Below are positions 11,691 through 24,368 of a DNA stretch of 64,000 bases, piece by piece; position 1 is the stretch's first letter; every line of letters starts with the position of its first letter. The position numbers and the translations under genes are program-made. The notes under the pieces are model-generated. The model had not been told where the DNA came from. It worked only from the letters and a program-made list of their open reading frames with translations, and ran no database searches. The DNA is from Acorus gramineus (Eukaryota; Streptophyta; Magnoliopsida; Acorales; Acoraceae): assembly GCA_030737835.1 (NCBI GenBank), contig CM060849.1, positions 24,188,855 to 24,252,854 on the forward strand, written 5' to 3'.

Positions 11691-14600
11691 GTATGTGCAC
11701 AATACCCGTATATGTACACAGTTGTGTAATGTAATAAAGAGGTATATTTTATAAGGAGTTGTATTATGATTGGATTTGTGATTAGATTTTCCATGGATGC
11801 ATCTATATTTTTTTTTCCTAATGAAAAGAATAATATAAAAAGATTCATAATGGGCAAAATAAAACAAGTATAGGAGTATAATATGGAGTTCGGATTCAGT
11901 TAGGCCTGATGCTACTAACCAAACCTACGTTTAACTGGATTCAATAGGAGAGTGACACTTATACCCAACAATTGATTGTGTAGTTTGATTCATAGACTGT
12001 GTAGTTTAATTTATAGATTGTGTAGTTCGATACTGATTTAAATGACTCAAATCAATCCTGACTGGCAGACTCCATGATATGCCTTATTTGTTTTTGAAAC
12101 ACAACCAACTTAATAAAGCACGTAAAAAAAGGTCAATTGAAAGCAATGATGGGGAAGGGGAAAACAAGATGTAATGGCAGACTTATCTTCTCACTGCTTG
12201 ATTAACTTTTCTATCCATCTCTAGGATTGCGTGGTATGGTTGCCACTAAAGACAGATTGGATTGGACTGATCTAAAATCCGAATCAAATGCAAAATTGAA
12301 GAAAGGCAATCCAAATCTAACTCAATACGAGACCCTTGTTATATGTACTCCCTTTCTCACATATTGAAGAAAGACAGTTGCCATTCAAACAGGTTGTTGG
12401 ATTGAATTGAATGTGAAGTTCAACCTGAATCTAATGCGAAATTGAAGAAGTCCAACCCAAGAGCCCTCCAATCCAAAGAGAAATCAACCTGAATTTAACC
12501 CTTCAGTTTTGATTTGGATAGGATTAGATTGAGTTTAGATTGAACTAAGATTTAGTTTCAAAATGATACAATTTTAGATTATTTAAACTCCTTATTTATT
12601 GGTATTCCACGTGGAGGTTTTAATAGAGATGAAAATGACGTGCAATGGTAGAGAAAGAACAGAGAAATGAAAGGACAAAAGTGATAATTTTAAAAAAATA
12701 TATTGAATTATTCAAATTTTTATCTTTTTTTAAGGGTAAAATTGACTAAAAATTTTAATTTACTACTTAATAGGATTCGGGTTGGGTTTGGATTCTCCAA
12801 TCCCTCAACTAGATCCAACCAAAATTGAATAGTCTAAAAATCAAGTTGAGTTAGTTAGGAAGGGTTCAACCCACTCATATTGTATTTTGAACCAATGTTT
12901 TGAAAATTGAATCGTTCAATGAACTGGAAAAATGAATGGGTCAAAGTTCACTAGTTTAACTGTTGGGTCAACCGGATTTAAACAATGACATAATTATAAT
13001 ATAATAAATATATTAATTATCATTACTAAATAAAAAATATGAAATATTTTAAAAAATATTTGCATAAAACTTTTACTTAACATCATAACTATATAAAATC
13101 TAATATTTTAATTAGATTTTATATTTTAACAAACAATTAATTACAATTTTCATTAATAAAGAATCATTCAATTTAATTAACCCATAAGTGGTTCACAAAA
13201 AACAAACAATTCAACAAGTGGGTTGATTAGGTTTTATCGTTTTTTTATATTATCAAGTTTATGGATAATTCAACCGGAATTCAAAACGGATGAAAGTTTA
13301 ATAAATTCAATCAGCCGAGTCAGATCAGGTTTTAAAACACTGTCCTTAACTCACTAGGATTCCCATGTAAATTTTTATTTTGTGTGTTTGAGCGAATGAG
13401 GAAGTTCTCTTAAAAAACAAAAACAAAAATAACTCTTTCACATTCTCGCTCAAAGAATTAAAGTGCACAATTGTAATCAGAAAATCGTTATAGTTGACCA
13501 CTGAGTTGCACGAACTTGTGAATGGCTTTGGTATTATGAATGAAAAAACTGTCTTCAATTATCATCTCCTTAAGACCATATAAACAAAATCAAGCGGTTT
13601 ATCTAGGAATAACATTCAATGATCCTTTCAACACATAAGTAAAAGTCCAAACTAAATGTCATAAACTAAATAATAAACAGAAACCATGATCATCAAATTC
13701 ATTCCAAATTTGAATGATTTATATGCATGGATAATTATTTAAATAATACCGCTATAATTATAATTTTTGCTATTAGGACTAAAGATAATAAAATTTGATT
13801 GCATGACACCGAATGCATGAGAAAAATTCTAAACGACAAGGGGATATAACTTGCTCTTAGACTTCAACAAAATAAAGAGTGTTGAATGTCTCTGGATTTT
13901 ATGTCATCAGAGAGGAGAGAGAGAGAGAGTAGCAGAAGCAAAAAATCAAAATAAGAGGGAGAGAAGAGAGGATAATGAACAAAAGTAGAGGACTTCTAAA
14001 ATTTTTGTCGAGATCTTTTGAGTAGAAATTTTTTCAAATGGGGATTAAAAAACTATTATTCATGTGGAGAAAAGAGTGAGATAAAAAGCATATGATGAAG
14101 TGATGTTGAAAAATGAAACGTCTGTAACAACACTTAATAAATAAAAGATCAAAGATTCAAAATAGATGATTCCAATTTTGAAGTTGTTCACATTGTCTAA
14201 AACTGAAGACTTTGAGATACATTTTCATGCTTATGGTCTTGAGCCATTCATATTTTATGGCAACATCACGCCTAAAGCTCTGTTGGGGCGCTTTCTAAAT
14301 ATAATTGAAATGGTTTATGGTGCCACTTCATAAAACTTAACAAATACATGAGTATGATGTAAACCATTGTTAATTAAATAAATCCAAGTCAACGCCAAAT
14401 ATAGAAAATGTACAACATCTGCTAAGCCCTTCCCGAGAACGAACTATTGAATTCGATGACATGTCACTTTTCCTTTGAATACTATACCTTTTTAATTTAT
14501 TTACAAAATTGATTTTTATGGATAAACTGATATGTAAATTATGATTAATGATTTTAATTTGAGACTTGTTATGTATATCTAATGCTATTTATAATCCTGT

Positions 14601-16140
14601 TTTTATTATTCACGCGCACACATATATTATGAATATAATATGAAAATAAAAATAATATTAAAAAAATAAGATTATGCACCGGCCAATGAATGAATCGACA
14701 TTTTAGGCCCCCAAATGGACTGTCCCGCATAGGGTATCTTGCTTCGCATATTAATGTCATGACGTCACCCAAAACCCCAAAAAAATTATATATTTAAAAT
14801 GTCACTCTACGCGAAACAGATGAGGATGCAATAAATTACAAATTCATAAAATTTGGAACTTGTTGAAGGTGAAAGTGAATCCCAGTCGACACTAACACTT
14901 AACATGGATAATATAAGATATGATATTTTAAATAAAAAATTTATTTGTTTTGATAATAAAAATAAATTCTTATATAATGTTTATATAAAAGTATTTATGT
15001 TTATTATATAAAATATTTTTTTGTATTGATATTTGATTGAACACTTTTTTTATAAATAAAAAAAAGATTAGAAACAAAAATGATCTTTCAACTATCAATA
15101 AATGAAATATTTTTTAAATAAACTTCAAACTATTTAATTATTAAAAAAAATATTTATTTATCAATAATTACTTATAATAAACATTTAAAAAAACACTGAA
15201 ATAAAAAAATAAGTATTTATTTTAAATGATAAATCAAATAAATATTTATTTTCTGTTAAACCAAACACTCAAACGTCCCTTTTAATATACTTCTTATTTA
15301 AATATTTTCTCAAAAATTACCCACCGAAATTAACCAAATATATAACTTAAAAAAACAAATAATGTCTTTTTTTTCTTTTAAAAATATCACAAAAAGATTT
15401 CAAACTTATCGAGTCCGGTCACAAAACGACAAATGAAAGCATCCCCACAACCTCGACAGATGTCAGATTCCTCCTTCCACGCCACGTGCACGGTCCAGAT
15501 TTCCCTCCTGCAAACCATTAGTCAAAACACTAACCCTGGTTAAGCTCCCCTCCCTCTTCTTACATGTTTTTTTTCTTCGTTTTTATTAAGGAAAAAATTG
15601 ATATAATTTTTTTAAAAATTAATTAAATCAATTTTAGTTCTTATAAAATTAAAAAATAATCACTGGTCTTTATGTTATTAAAAAAATATGTTTCAGTTCC
15701 TACCGTCACCCCCAACTAATCAAATATATGGTTAACTTAAATTATATATTAAAAGTTATCAAAATGCTCTCATTCTTTATTTTTAAAAAATTAATATAGC
15801 TTCTTAAAAATTTATAAAAATTGAAAAAGGTCCTTATAAAATTAAAAAATCTCCTTAGATTCTTATTTGATTAAACAATATTTATTTTAGTCTTTCACTT
15901 AAGCTAAACTAGCTACATCTGTGGTTGATTCTAACTATATACGATAAATTAATGTAATACATTTTTAAAATTTATTTAATAAATTATTATAATACACTAA
16001 CTACATTTGTGGTTGACTTTAAATGTATTTAAAGATTTTATAAGAATTTTTTTTAATTTTCACATGTTTTTATGAAGTTGTACAGTGGTTATATCCAATT
16101 TTCCCTTTTATTTATTATTTATTATATATAATATAAATCA
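11691..16140. other. intergenic, AT-rich, repeat-derived
   Basis: No convincing gene. A candidate MITE spans about 12890-13345: its ends, caatgttttgaaaa and ttttaaaacactg, are inverted, but no target duplication was found. Degenerate copies of attggattgg-type repeats occur around 12240-12860. A GA run sits at 13915-13930. Phrases of the type ttcttataaaattaaaaa recur between 15600 and 16050. The last 100 bp before 16165 form the AT-rich upstream region of the IDD gene, with a CT run at about 16150-16167. Confidence 0.5.
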
Positions 16141-16487
16141 ATTCATTTTTTTCTCTCTCTCTCTCTCAAAATTTGGATGACTCAGACCGTCTGTGCTTCT
16201 TCTCGAAAAGGCGACACGCGATATATCGGGAACCGTAGCGGGTCTTCGTGTCGGCTAGCGATATTTTCCTGTCTTCGGCGATAAGTCGGTTTCGGACACA
16301 CTGAAGAACAAAAAGGGAGAGGGAAAAAAAAGCGGCGAAAGCAGGCGATTTTTTTTTTGTTCTGACCGAAATATACGTCCGAAACCTGATACGAAGCAAT
16401 CTTGGCCGTCCGTTTTCTGATCGGCCGGAGGCGATCAGGGTTTCCATTTCCAGCGTTGACTGGTTGTTCAAGCTAGGGTTTCCTTTA

Positions 16488-18677
16488 ATGGAGATGCCGG
16501 CGGAACTTGAGACCTCCTCCGCCGCCTCCGGTGACGCCTCAGTCTCCTCCTCCGGCAACCAACACCACCTTACGCCGCTGCCTCCACCACCACCCTCCAC
16601 GAAGAAGAAGCGAAACCTCCCCGGAATGCCAGGTACCCCCATCAGAAACGAAAACCCAATTGAAAAAAAAAAATCCAATCTTTGATGTGGGTTTTGATGT
16701 GGGTCTTTGTATTTTGGGATTTTCAGATCCAGATGCGGAGGTGATAGCGCTGTCTCCGAAGACTTTGATGGCGACGAACAGGTTCGTGTGTGAGATATGC
16801 AACAAGGGGTTCCAGAGGGACCAGAACCTCCAGCTCCACAGGAGGGGTCACAATCTTCCATGGAAGCTGAGGCAGAGGTCATCGAAGGAGGTGAAGAAGA
16901 GGGTCTACGTCTGTCCCGAGCCGAGCTGCGTCCACCACGACCCGTCGAGGGCGCTCGGGGACCTCACCGGGATCAAGAAGCACTTCTGCAGGAAGCACGG
17001 CGAGAAGCGGTGGAAGTGCGACAAGTGTTCGAAGAAATACGCCGTACAGTCCGATTGGAAGGCGCATTCGAAGACTTGCGGGACGAGGGAGTATCGCTGC
17101 GACTGTGGGAATCTCTTTTCAAGGTCGTTCAATCCCTTCAAAAATCACAGCCTTTTCAATTGGGGGGGGGGGGGGTGTTCCCGTTTGGAGGTTTTTGAAT
17201 TGGGTCTTTTACAGGAGGGATAGTTTCATCACTCATCGAGCGTTCTGTGACGCGCTTGCTGAGGAGAGCGCGAGAGCTCAGTCGGCAGTCGTCGCTGCGC
17301 CGGTGGATACTGCGGCTTCCGGGGAAGATCAGAAGCTGAAGTCGAATGAGGTGGTACCGGCGCCGGCGCCGGCGGCGCTGGAGGTACTGCCCATACAACA
17401 GAGAGGTGAGTTTGGGTTTTGTTTCTTCGATTCACATGAGGTTTTTTTGTCGCATCTTTGTATTGTTTGTTTTGATTTTTTGTCAGGTTTTGAAGCCCTG
17501 TTTGTTTGTTTTTTATTTTAAAACTTTCCTTTAAAGAAGAAAAGTTTCTCTTATACAGACTTTCTTTCTTTCAAGTTTTATAAAGAAAAAAACACAATGG
17601 TAGTAGAGCTTCGTTTCGATTTTAGCAACCCATTTGTTCAAAATGAAAGATTTAATACAGCAAAAGCAGATAACAAAAGAGACCCATCATTGCCATGCCC
17701 CCTTTCTTTTCATCATCTCCCATTAAAAACAACCAAAAGTTCTCCAAAGTTTGATCTTTTTCACCTTCCTTTTCACGTGCTCGCTCAGTTCACAGAACCC
17801 ACAACGAAAAGGTTTCCCATTTTTTGATCGAATTGTCTGAATTCAAACAGAACCCGAGACACCCTCCGGAATCCCACGTGCATCTCCACCACCACCACCA
17901 CCTCCACCAGCGCTACCGGCGACAATGGTGGCAGTCACAACCAGAAGCAACTGCAGCAGCAGCAGCAGCACCATCAGCAACAGCAGCAACACCAACAGCT
18001 TGTTTGCGAGCCTCTTCGCGTCCACCGCGCAGCCTCCCCAACCTCAGCAACCGTGCTCGACTTTCACCAATCTGATCACAGCCATGGCACATTCGGAACG
18101 CCCGGCCGCTACAATGGGTTCCTCCACTGTGCCCCCACAACCCGAACCGACCTCTCTGTGCTTATCGTCCTCCAACAACACCATCACCAACAACAGCCTC
18201 TTCTCCTCAACCCGCCACTTTGCACCACCACCACCTTCACCCCACATGTCAGCAACAGCATTGCTTCAAAAGGCGGCCCAGATGGGATCCGCCGCCACCA
18301 ACGCGTCCTTCCTCCGTGGGCTTGGTCTCACCTCATCATCTACATCACCCCAAGATCAGAGTCTGCAAGAAAACCATCTGCATTGGCTCGAACCGCCCGG
18401 TTCCGGGCTCGGGCTAGGTCTCGGTTTCGAGACTGCTGGTGTTGGTGGTGGTGGCGGGCTACCAGATCTAATGATGGGGCACTCTTCGCTTTTTGGACCG
18501 AAGCCCGCCACACTTGATTTGTTGGGGCTCGGGATGGGCGGAGGAGGGTCCGTTGGGGCGGTGGGCGGGTTCTCGGCGTTGATGAGCTCAATCGGGGGAG
18601 GCCTTGATGTGGCAGCCGCGGCTGCAGCATCGGCTGCTGCTTCTTTTGGAGGTGGAGAGGACATGAATGGTCAATAG
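16488..18677 (+). CDS. INDETERMINATE-domain (IDD) C2H2 zinc-finger transcription factor
   Basis: Nuclear DNA-binding regulator of the plant IDD/BIRD family. Four coding exons at 16488-16632, 16727-17123, 17215-17405 and 17851-18677 join in frame to 519 codons; all introns are GT-AG. The N-terminus has the nuclear signal KKKRNLPG. The ID domain follows: ZF1 Cys70/Cys73/His86/His90, ZF2 Cys111/Cys116/His134/His139, ZF3 (CCHC) Cys146/Cys149/His162/Cys166 and ZF4 (CCHC) Cys173/Cys175/His188/Cys192, with Arg181 split by intron 2. The C-terminal half carries family motifs: [30 protein letters not shown] and LDLLGLG. These point to the IDD4/5/6/7 side of the family, an inference from motif recall. 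The first ATG after an in-frame leader was chosen as start. Intron 2 is only 91 bp and contains a run of 14 G. The CAG-rich stretch at 17950 is read as Ser/Asn, not polyglutamine. Confidence 0.93.
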
Positions 18678-18713
18678 CAGTGGCAGGTCTTCCATTTGCA
18701 ATAGTTTCCGAGG

Positions 18714-18718
<5 letters not shown>

Positions 18719-18758
<40 letters not shown>
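18719..18758. repeat. (CT)20 microsatellite in IDD 3' region
   Basis: A pure CT dinucleotide run starts 41 bp after the IDD stop codon, so it probably lies in the 3' UTR. Likely length-polymorphic. Confidence 0.95.
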
Positions 18759-18759
<1 letters not shown>

Positions 18760-18762
<3 letters not shown>

Positions 18763-20770
18763 GTGGTTCACTAAAACCTTTTTTCTTTCACTCTCTCTAA
18801 TGTTATTTAAAATTTTTGTTTAATTTATAGGGGGTGAAAGGGATGGATCATGGATGGAGGTTTAGTTCTGTAGTTTTGTTGTTGATATTGTTTCTATGGT
18901 TTATTTTATTTATATGTGTGCATATAGAGTTGGACATTACATGATTTTGATGTGCTATTGTGTAATGGTTATGCATATATAGCTTATATCTGGACATCTG
19001 AGTCACTCATTTCGCTAGTAATGTGTATTGGTAGAACTGAGTTAGAAGTTAGAACACCCAAATTGAAGTGAGAGAGAGAGAGATGTCTATAGTATATTTG
19101 AATAAGATTGATCTGATGCCAATGTTGCCTAACATAGTGTATAAAATATTTTATACAATATTATAAAAAATTTAAATTATTTAATTCATTAGAGTATAAA
19201 CATTTTTTTATAGGATGTATTTTATTAAACAAATATATAAATTTTTTTTAAGAATTTTGTTTAATAAAAGTGATTGCATGATGTAGTGTCATTTTGCTTT
19301 GGGTTGTGGACTTGTGGTTATCCTCACTGGCTCACTGACCAACTCATTAAGACCATCAAAATGAAAATCATTATCTAGGTTTAGTTTAAAAACCATTAAT
19401 CCTACTAACCAAGTTTGATCAGCAACATGTCAACCTTAGTTTAAGACAATTGACAGTTGTCTGTTAATATTATCTTTTAGACCATTATTTAAAACATTGG
19501 ATAGTTGTTATGTTGAGCATTATTTAAAACATTCGACAATCACTCTGTCGAATTGAGTGTTGAAGGTTAACTATAACTTTTAGTCAGTTCAACAATTAAT
19601 TTGTCAACTTGGGATTTTAAAGATGCATGGAAATTTAGTGTAAAATATTTGTGGTTTAATTTGACATTCATATTCACGTACACATTTATGTTCACTCAAA
19701 CAAAATGCACAGTTCAAAGCATTCAAGATATTTAACACATTCAATAACAACAAAAGCATTGTTGAAGCATTGAAGACATTTTATTGACGTGATCAGCCAT
19801 AGTTTCATACTCCAACATTCTATTTGAATTATATTTGTCAAACAGTGTGTCTGAAGAAATTTCAAAAGAGCTAGAATATGTAGACAATATTTGCATCAAA
19901 CATGTCTTTGACCATTTGATATTCTTCAAATAAGATGTCAATATCAGGTTTCATAAATGTTAGCATATCTTTCCTAGCCAACCGGTCATCATCTAAATTT
20001 TTTTGATACATTCTTCTATTAGCAGTATTAACATTGCAAACTACGATCAGCACGCTCAAGCATGTCTAATGTATATTACACTCTTTTTTTTTTTTTTAAG
20101 AAGAAAAGATAGGCATCCCGCCTCATTATATTAATGGGATTTATCTAATGTGTATTCCTCTTATCTTGAAATAAAACATCCTTGATACTCTAAGTTGGAA
20201 AAATTCCTTTCATTCAAATTTTCAATTTTACTTGGTTCTGTGCTCACAACTATACTGCCCATTATAATAATATGAATTAAATAAAAATAGAAAGACTTCA
20301 TCCATGTTTGGTTCGAGGAAATGCCGTTGAAATTAATTTGAATAATCTCATTATGGATGTTTAGATGGTTGGAATAAATGAAAATCCGTTTGTCAGAATT
20401 ATTTTGTATAAAGTGACAAGTAAATTCTAGCCAAGTTATTCCAGGTTATTCAAACCCAAAGAATATGAAAACTTACTATCAAATCAATTGCTATTATTTC
20501 TTGTAAATTAACTGTCATCATTTTTCATCTTTTACAAATCTTTATCCACACTCTATTCACATTTTATTGAAACAACAAAAAATTTTTTGTTATGTTTCTC
20601 AACGATAATAATTCAAAATACAACCATACACAAAATCACTCTATCTTTATTTATATTATAATAATCATAAACCTCGTAATAACGTAATTCTTGAATCAAA
20701 TATGGGCTTAGGTTACTGAACTTGACTGGCTCAAACTACAATTGGGCCTCCTCTCACAAAACTTATGCCT
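18760..20770. other. intergenic, nothing recognised
   Basis: IDD 3' flank followed by AT-rich DNA. Direct variants of the phrase cgacaatcactctgtcg occur near 19440-19610. No exon, RNA gene or bounded element was supported. Confidence 0.4.
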
Positions 20771-20774
20771 CCTT

Positions 20775-21590
20775 TTTGGAAAAATGATACATTCAAATCT
20801 AATTGTAGTCCACACCGATTTTTAATTATTTTTAAAATCATACACTCTCCAAATAAAATGTATGTTGTTATATGAAATGAAATATATACTGACATATATT
20901 AGTATATTTTTTTCAAGTAAAAAGAATGATAAAATTTTTTACTCCATATATTATGATAAAACTTCATACACTATGATAACGCAATATATACAATGCTATC
21001 ATGATGCAGAACGGGTGGCGGACGCGTTCCAAGAGCGATGAACCCGAAAGGGTCCATTTGAGATTTTCAAATATTTACAGAAAAACCGGCTAGTAGAAAT
21101 ATGGCGCCCCGAACTCGGAATCGTCTGAAATTTTTACTGGAGGTAGATATCGAGGAGATCTACAAAAGTTGTCGCTACGCCACAACACGCGCTTATTTTT
21201 CCATTTTTTCCATTTTTCGGCCCTCAAAATGGCCTTTTGCTATTTTTAGTAATATTTTAGATTATGCATATCTCCTTCGTAATACTTCGGATTTGACTGA
21301 AATCAAATCCGAATATCTTCTAAGATCCTCTAGAGTTAGTTATAATAAATTTTTATTTTTTCTATTTTTAGTAATTTTTTAGTATAAAAGGGATATTTGT
21401 AATTTATGGTTGGAAGTTTTTATAATATATTTCTGAGTTTTATTATTCTCTTTGAGAATTGTGGTTTGTTGAAGGATCTCAACGCTTGTTGGATCTTTGT
21501 TTTAGTTTTTCACTGCGTTATATCATAACGTATTGACTTGTAAAACGGGCTGCAAAATGGAGTAAGTATATCAGCGCTCCATTTTGTGGA
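20775..21590. mobile_element. AT-rich MITE-like repeat interrupted by solo LTR
   Basis: The halves at 20775-21001 and 21521-21590, rejoined across the LTR, resemble the adjacent stretch 21591-21850. Both start near ggaaaaatgata or ggaaaatgatac, then share attgcagtccac-like, aatcatacac, atatatt and cactatgataacg(c/t)aatatat blocks, and a tail ggctg(c/t)aaaat. The solo LTR thus landed inside one member of this family. Family boundaries are approximate. Confidence 0.5.
21002..21520 (+). mobile_element. solo LTR, copy 2 (5-bp TSD TATCA)
   Basis: A 519-bp block is nearly identical to the LTR at 8880-9399, same strand, with the same ends TGATGCAG and CTGCGTTA. Flanked by TATCA at 20997-21001 and 21521-21525. 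It has the same TATA box (about 21381). Because each LTR has its own matching target duplication, the two are independent insertions, not the two ends of one 12-kb element. The 93-codon frame starting near 21101 is LTR sequence, not a gene. Confidence 0.85.
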
Positions 21591-22330
21591 GGAAAATGAT
21601 ACGTCCAGCTCCCATTGCAGTCTCAATTGCAGTCCACTTGATTTTTTTTTTTTTAATCATACACTTTTCAAATGAAGTGCATGCTGTTTTATAAAATAAA
21701 GTATATACTTGGATATATTAGTGTTTTTTTTTTAAGTTAAAAAAAATGATAAAAAAAAATTTGTGTCATATACTGTGATAGAATCCTATACACTATGATA
21801 ACGTAATATATATTATATTATTATAGTATATGAGGCTGTAAAATAAACTGCGTGTATCTGCGCCCTTCCGTGGATTCTCTCTTGATGGATTCCGGTCCTT
21901 TTGTGAACCTCCTGTGTGGTCCTCCGGTAGGACAATGGGTCTCTTGTGGCGGGCCTCGCCAGTGGAACCAAAACTTGATGGTGATTGGTGGTGACTGAAT
22001 CTAACGGACCACCTATAATGTGATGGACCTCATTAAATGAATTGTTACTCACTTAATTGTTTTTTCAGTATCAAATATAGTCTTTGTTTATCCTATTAGC
22101 TTTCGTATAATCACAATAATGAGATATATATATCGTTAAAAAAAATTTATATTTTTTTTAAATGTAAATGACACAATTCAATTTATTGGAGTATATATTT
22201 CACTTTTTATAAAATTACATACCTAATTAGATGATGTATATGATTCAAAATAAAAAATGAAAACATGTAGAGACTGCATTTGTGATTGTAAAAAAAACTT
22301 AGTGTAACATTTTTCCTAAATGAAAACAAC
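21591..22330. mobile_element. AT-rich MITE-like repeat cluster
   Basis: 21591-21850 is a second member of the family described at 20775. 22090-22330 resembles 8180-8370 (phrases ttatatttttttt and ttattggagt or ttattggaat, then acatgt, ending gtgtaacattttcc). Between them, 21850-22060 is a GC-richer patch with no recognised identity. Confidence 0.4.
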
Positions 22331-22339
22331 TGTGGGATT

Positions 22340-22635
22340 GGAAAATGATATGTCGAGGTCCTAATGCTAATGCAGCCTCATTCTTAGTGTATACCAATTA
22401 ATTTTAAATTATATATTCTTTTATTGAACTACACAATGTTAATGTTATATGAAATGAATTATATATTGAGATACAATGGTTTATTTTTTAATTTGAAAAG
22501 ATAAAAATATTTTTTGCATTATACTCCATTAATACATTAATTCATATGAGTTTGTACTTTGTTTTTTTTAATAACATTACATTTCATTAACTAAGTATTT
22601 ATATGTAAATCAAAAGTATGCATGTATCATTTTCC
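22340..22635. mobile_element. 296-bp MITE-like element with ggaaaatgata ends
   Basis: The left end ggaaaatgatatgtc and the right end gtatcattttcc are inverted over about 11-12 bp. The interior is AT-rich and non-coding. No target duplication could be assigned. Confidence 0.4.
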
Positions 22636-23084
22636 TAAATAAAAAGTTTTTCCATTGAGCATTGATACACTAAATATTTTTTGCAGTCCCATCTACACTC
22701 ATCAAATTACTAATGTAATGTATGAAATCACCTAACGTAGTATAATATTCTATTAATATGTTTGTTTACATTTTATTATAAAAATGAAAAATAAATTGTC
22801 CTTTATAAAAGAATAATTTATTTTATTTTTATTTTTCCCTGTGAGGGTTGTATACAAGTCTACCATAGAAACGTCAGAGGCGGGTCTAATGGGACGACGA
22901 CAAACGTAATTTGACAAAACAACGCTCTCAAAGTGCGATGTTGAAACCCAGGGACCCTTGGTTGATTGGAGCAAATTTTTTTTTTTTTTTGGGCACACTG
23001 TAGTTGCCTCCATTATAGTCAAACAATCACTCAGAAACTGTCGATTGCGACAAGAACGATGATTTTTTCTAATGTTTGCACATA

Positions 23085-23520
23085 TATATATTTATTGGAA
23101 AAAATCCAAATAACCCACTGGATTATTTCTGGCTTACTCTTCAGGACCGCCTGCTCACAAAAGGCTACCGTTTTAAGTTGCACCCACTGAATTCTATTAC
23201 ATGCGTCCTCTGTAATTTGGATCAGGAGACCACAGCGCACCTCCTGTGTCAGTGCTGTTTTACCATATAGGTTTGGCTGGCCGTGGGCATCCCGGCGGGT
23301 GTGGTACAGAGGCATCAGGAGGTGGTCGATATGTGGCGGGTGGGTCGTCATCACTTGTGTAGCAGTTCGGGGCAGGCCTGCGTGCGCAGGCTATTGCGGT
23401 TCATTGTGCTTGCGGTGGCCTGGTCTATCTGGAGGGCATGGAACGCTCTCATTTTCAGGGGTCAGCAGGCATACATGGAGAATGTGCACGACGAGGGGGC
23501 GTCCAGGGTGACAGATCCCT
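23085..23520 (+). pseudogene. LINE fragment: zf-RVT region of a non-LTR retrotransposon
   Basis: Translation on the plus strand gives the reverse-transcriptase zinc-binding (zf-RVT) pattern of plant LINEs: WLTLQDRLLTKG, then CVLCNLDQETTAHLLCQC, a stop, VWLAVGIP, and further on AWSIWRAWNALIFRG. The reading frame is broken by at least one stop and one frame change, and no upstream reverse transcriptase is present. This is a dead 3' fragment. It is far more GC-rich than its surroundings. Confidence 0.7.
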
Positions 23521-24368
23521 CTTCTGCAGTGCCCGGGATGCCTTGGCGTTTTCCCTAGTTGTCCATCATCTTCCCACCTTTTACTTCAGTTGATTTACCT
23601 CTCTTAGTTTTATCATATTCAAACTATGTACTACGATTTTCTATAATAGATTAGAGGTAACATTTGTTTACCGTTGACTCAAATCCCACTGTCTAAAATC
23701 TATATAATCTTTTGATTTTTCTAAAACTCTATAAATATATTTATATGAATTTAAATAATTTCCTCAGCTAAATTTTCGTAGATAGATAAAAAATATTTTA
23801 TGAATATTTCATTTTATTAACCTCACTAAAAAAAAAATATAATATAAAAAAAACCCTACAAAATATTAAAAATGTAAAAAATTTCTGTAAATGATAATTT
23901 TACCATTCCAAATAGATTATAAAACTTTATTGGAATAGGTAAAATTGCTATTTATAGAGGATTATAAAACCCATTGTAGGTGGTTTTAAAATATTATGTT
24001 ATTAATCAGGGTTAATCAGATAAAATATTCGTATAATAACCATAATCAGTCAATGAAAATTTAACACGGAAGACTATAGATTTACACGTAATTTTTTTTT
24101 TTTCCAGGGGATCGTATGGACTTAAAAAAAAGGGGGGGGGGGGGGGTTATTTGGATATTACCCATATTTATAACTAAAATATTGTGATCAATTTTTGTCC
24201 TACTGGTTTTTAATTTTCTTCCCCCTCTCCCAACCACGAAACCTGTCTGCAAAATCAATCAATGATTCCCCAATTAATTAATTATAAAATCAACACTTAT
24301 CTTCTCCACTCACTCAAAACAACTTCACAAGATATTTTTCATTTCTTAAAACTAATTTGCCTCCGAAG
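23521..24368. other. intergenic, P450 upstream region
   Basis: AT-rich flank. A run of 15 G lies at 24132-24146, about 220 bp before the P450 start codon, and a CT-rich stretch at 24220-24235. No TATA box could be chosen with confidence. Confidence 0.4.

Noticed and set aside
11595..11867. 90-codon minus-strand frame rich in Tyr, Ile and Leu
   Set aside because: AT-rich composition only, no motif, no counterpart in the duplicate segment.
16166..16882. 238-codon minus-strand frame over the IDD gene start
   Set aside because: Crosses IDD exon 1, intron 1 and exon 2 with no domain; shadow of GC-rich coding sequence.
17930..18010. CAG-rich tract read as polyglutamine
   Set aside because: The frame that keeps the IDD motifs FASLFAS and [14 protein letters not shown] reads it as Ser/Asn; the Gln frame is not the coding one.
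21101..21382. 93-codon frame starting MAPRTRNR
   Set aside because: Lies inside the solo LTR, spans its promoter region and is not conserved as protein.
8875..21525. One 12-kb LTR retrotransposon bounded by the two LTRs
   Set aside because: Each LTR has its own perfect and different 5-bp duplication, and the interval contains a spliced host gene and no gag or pol.
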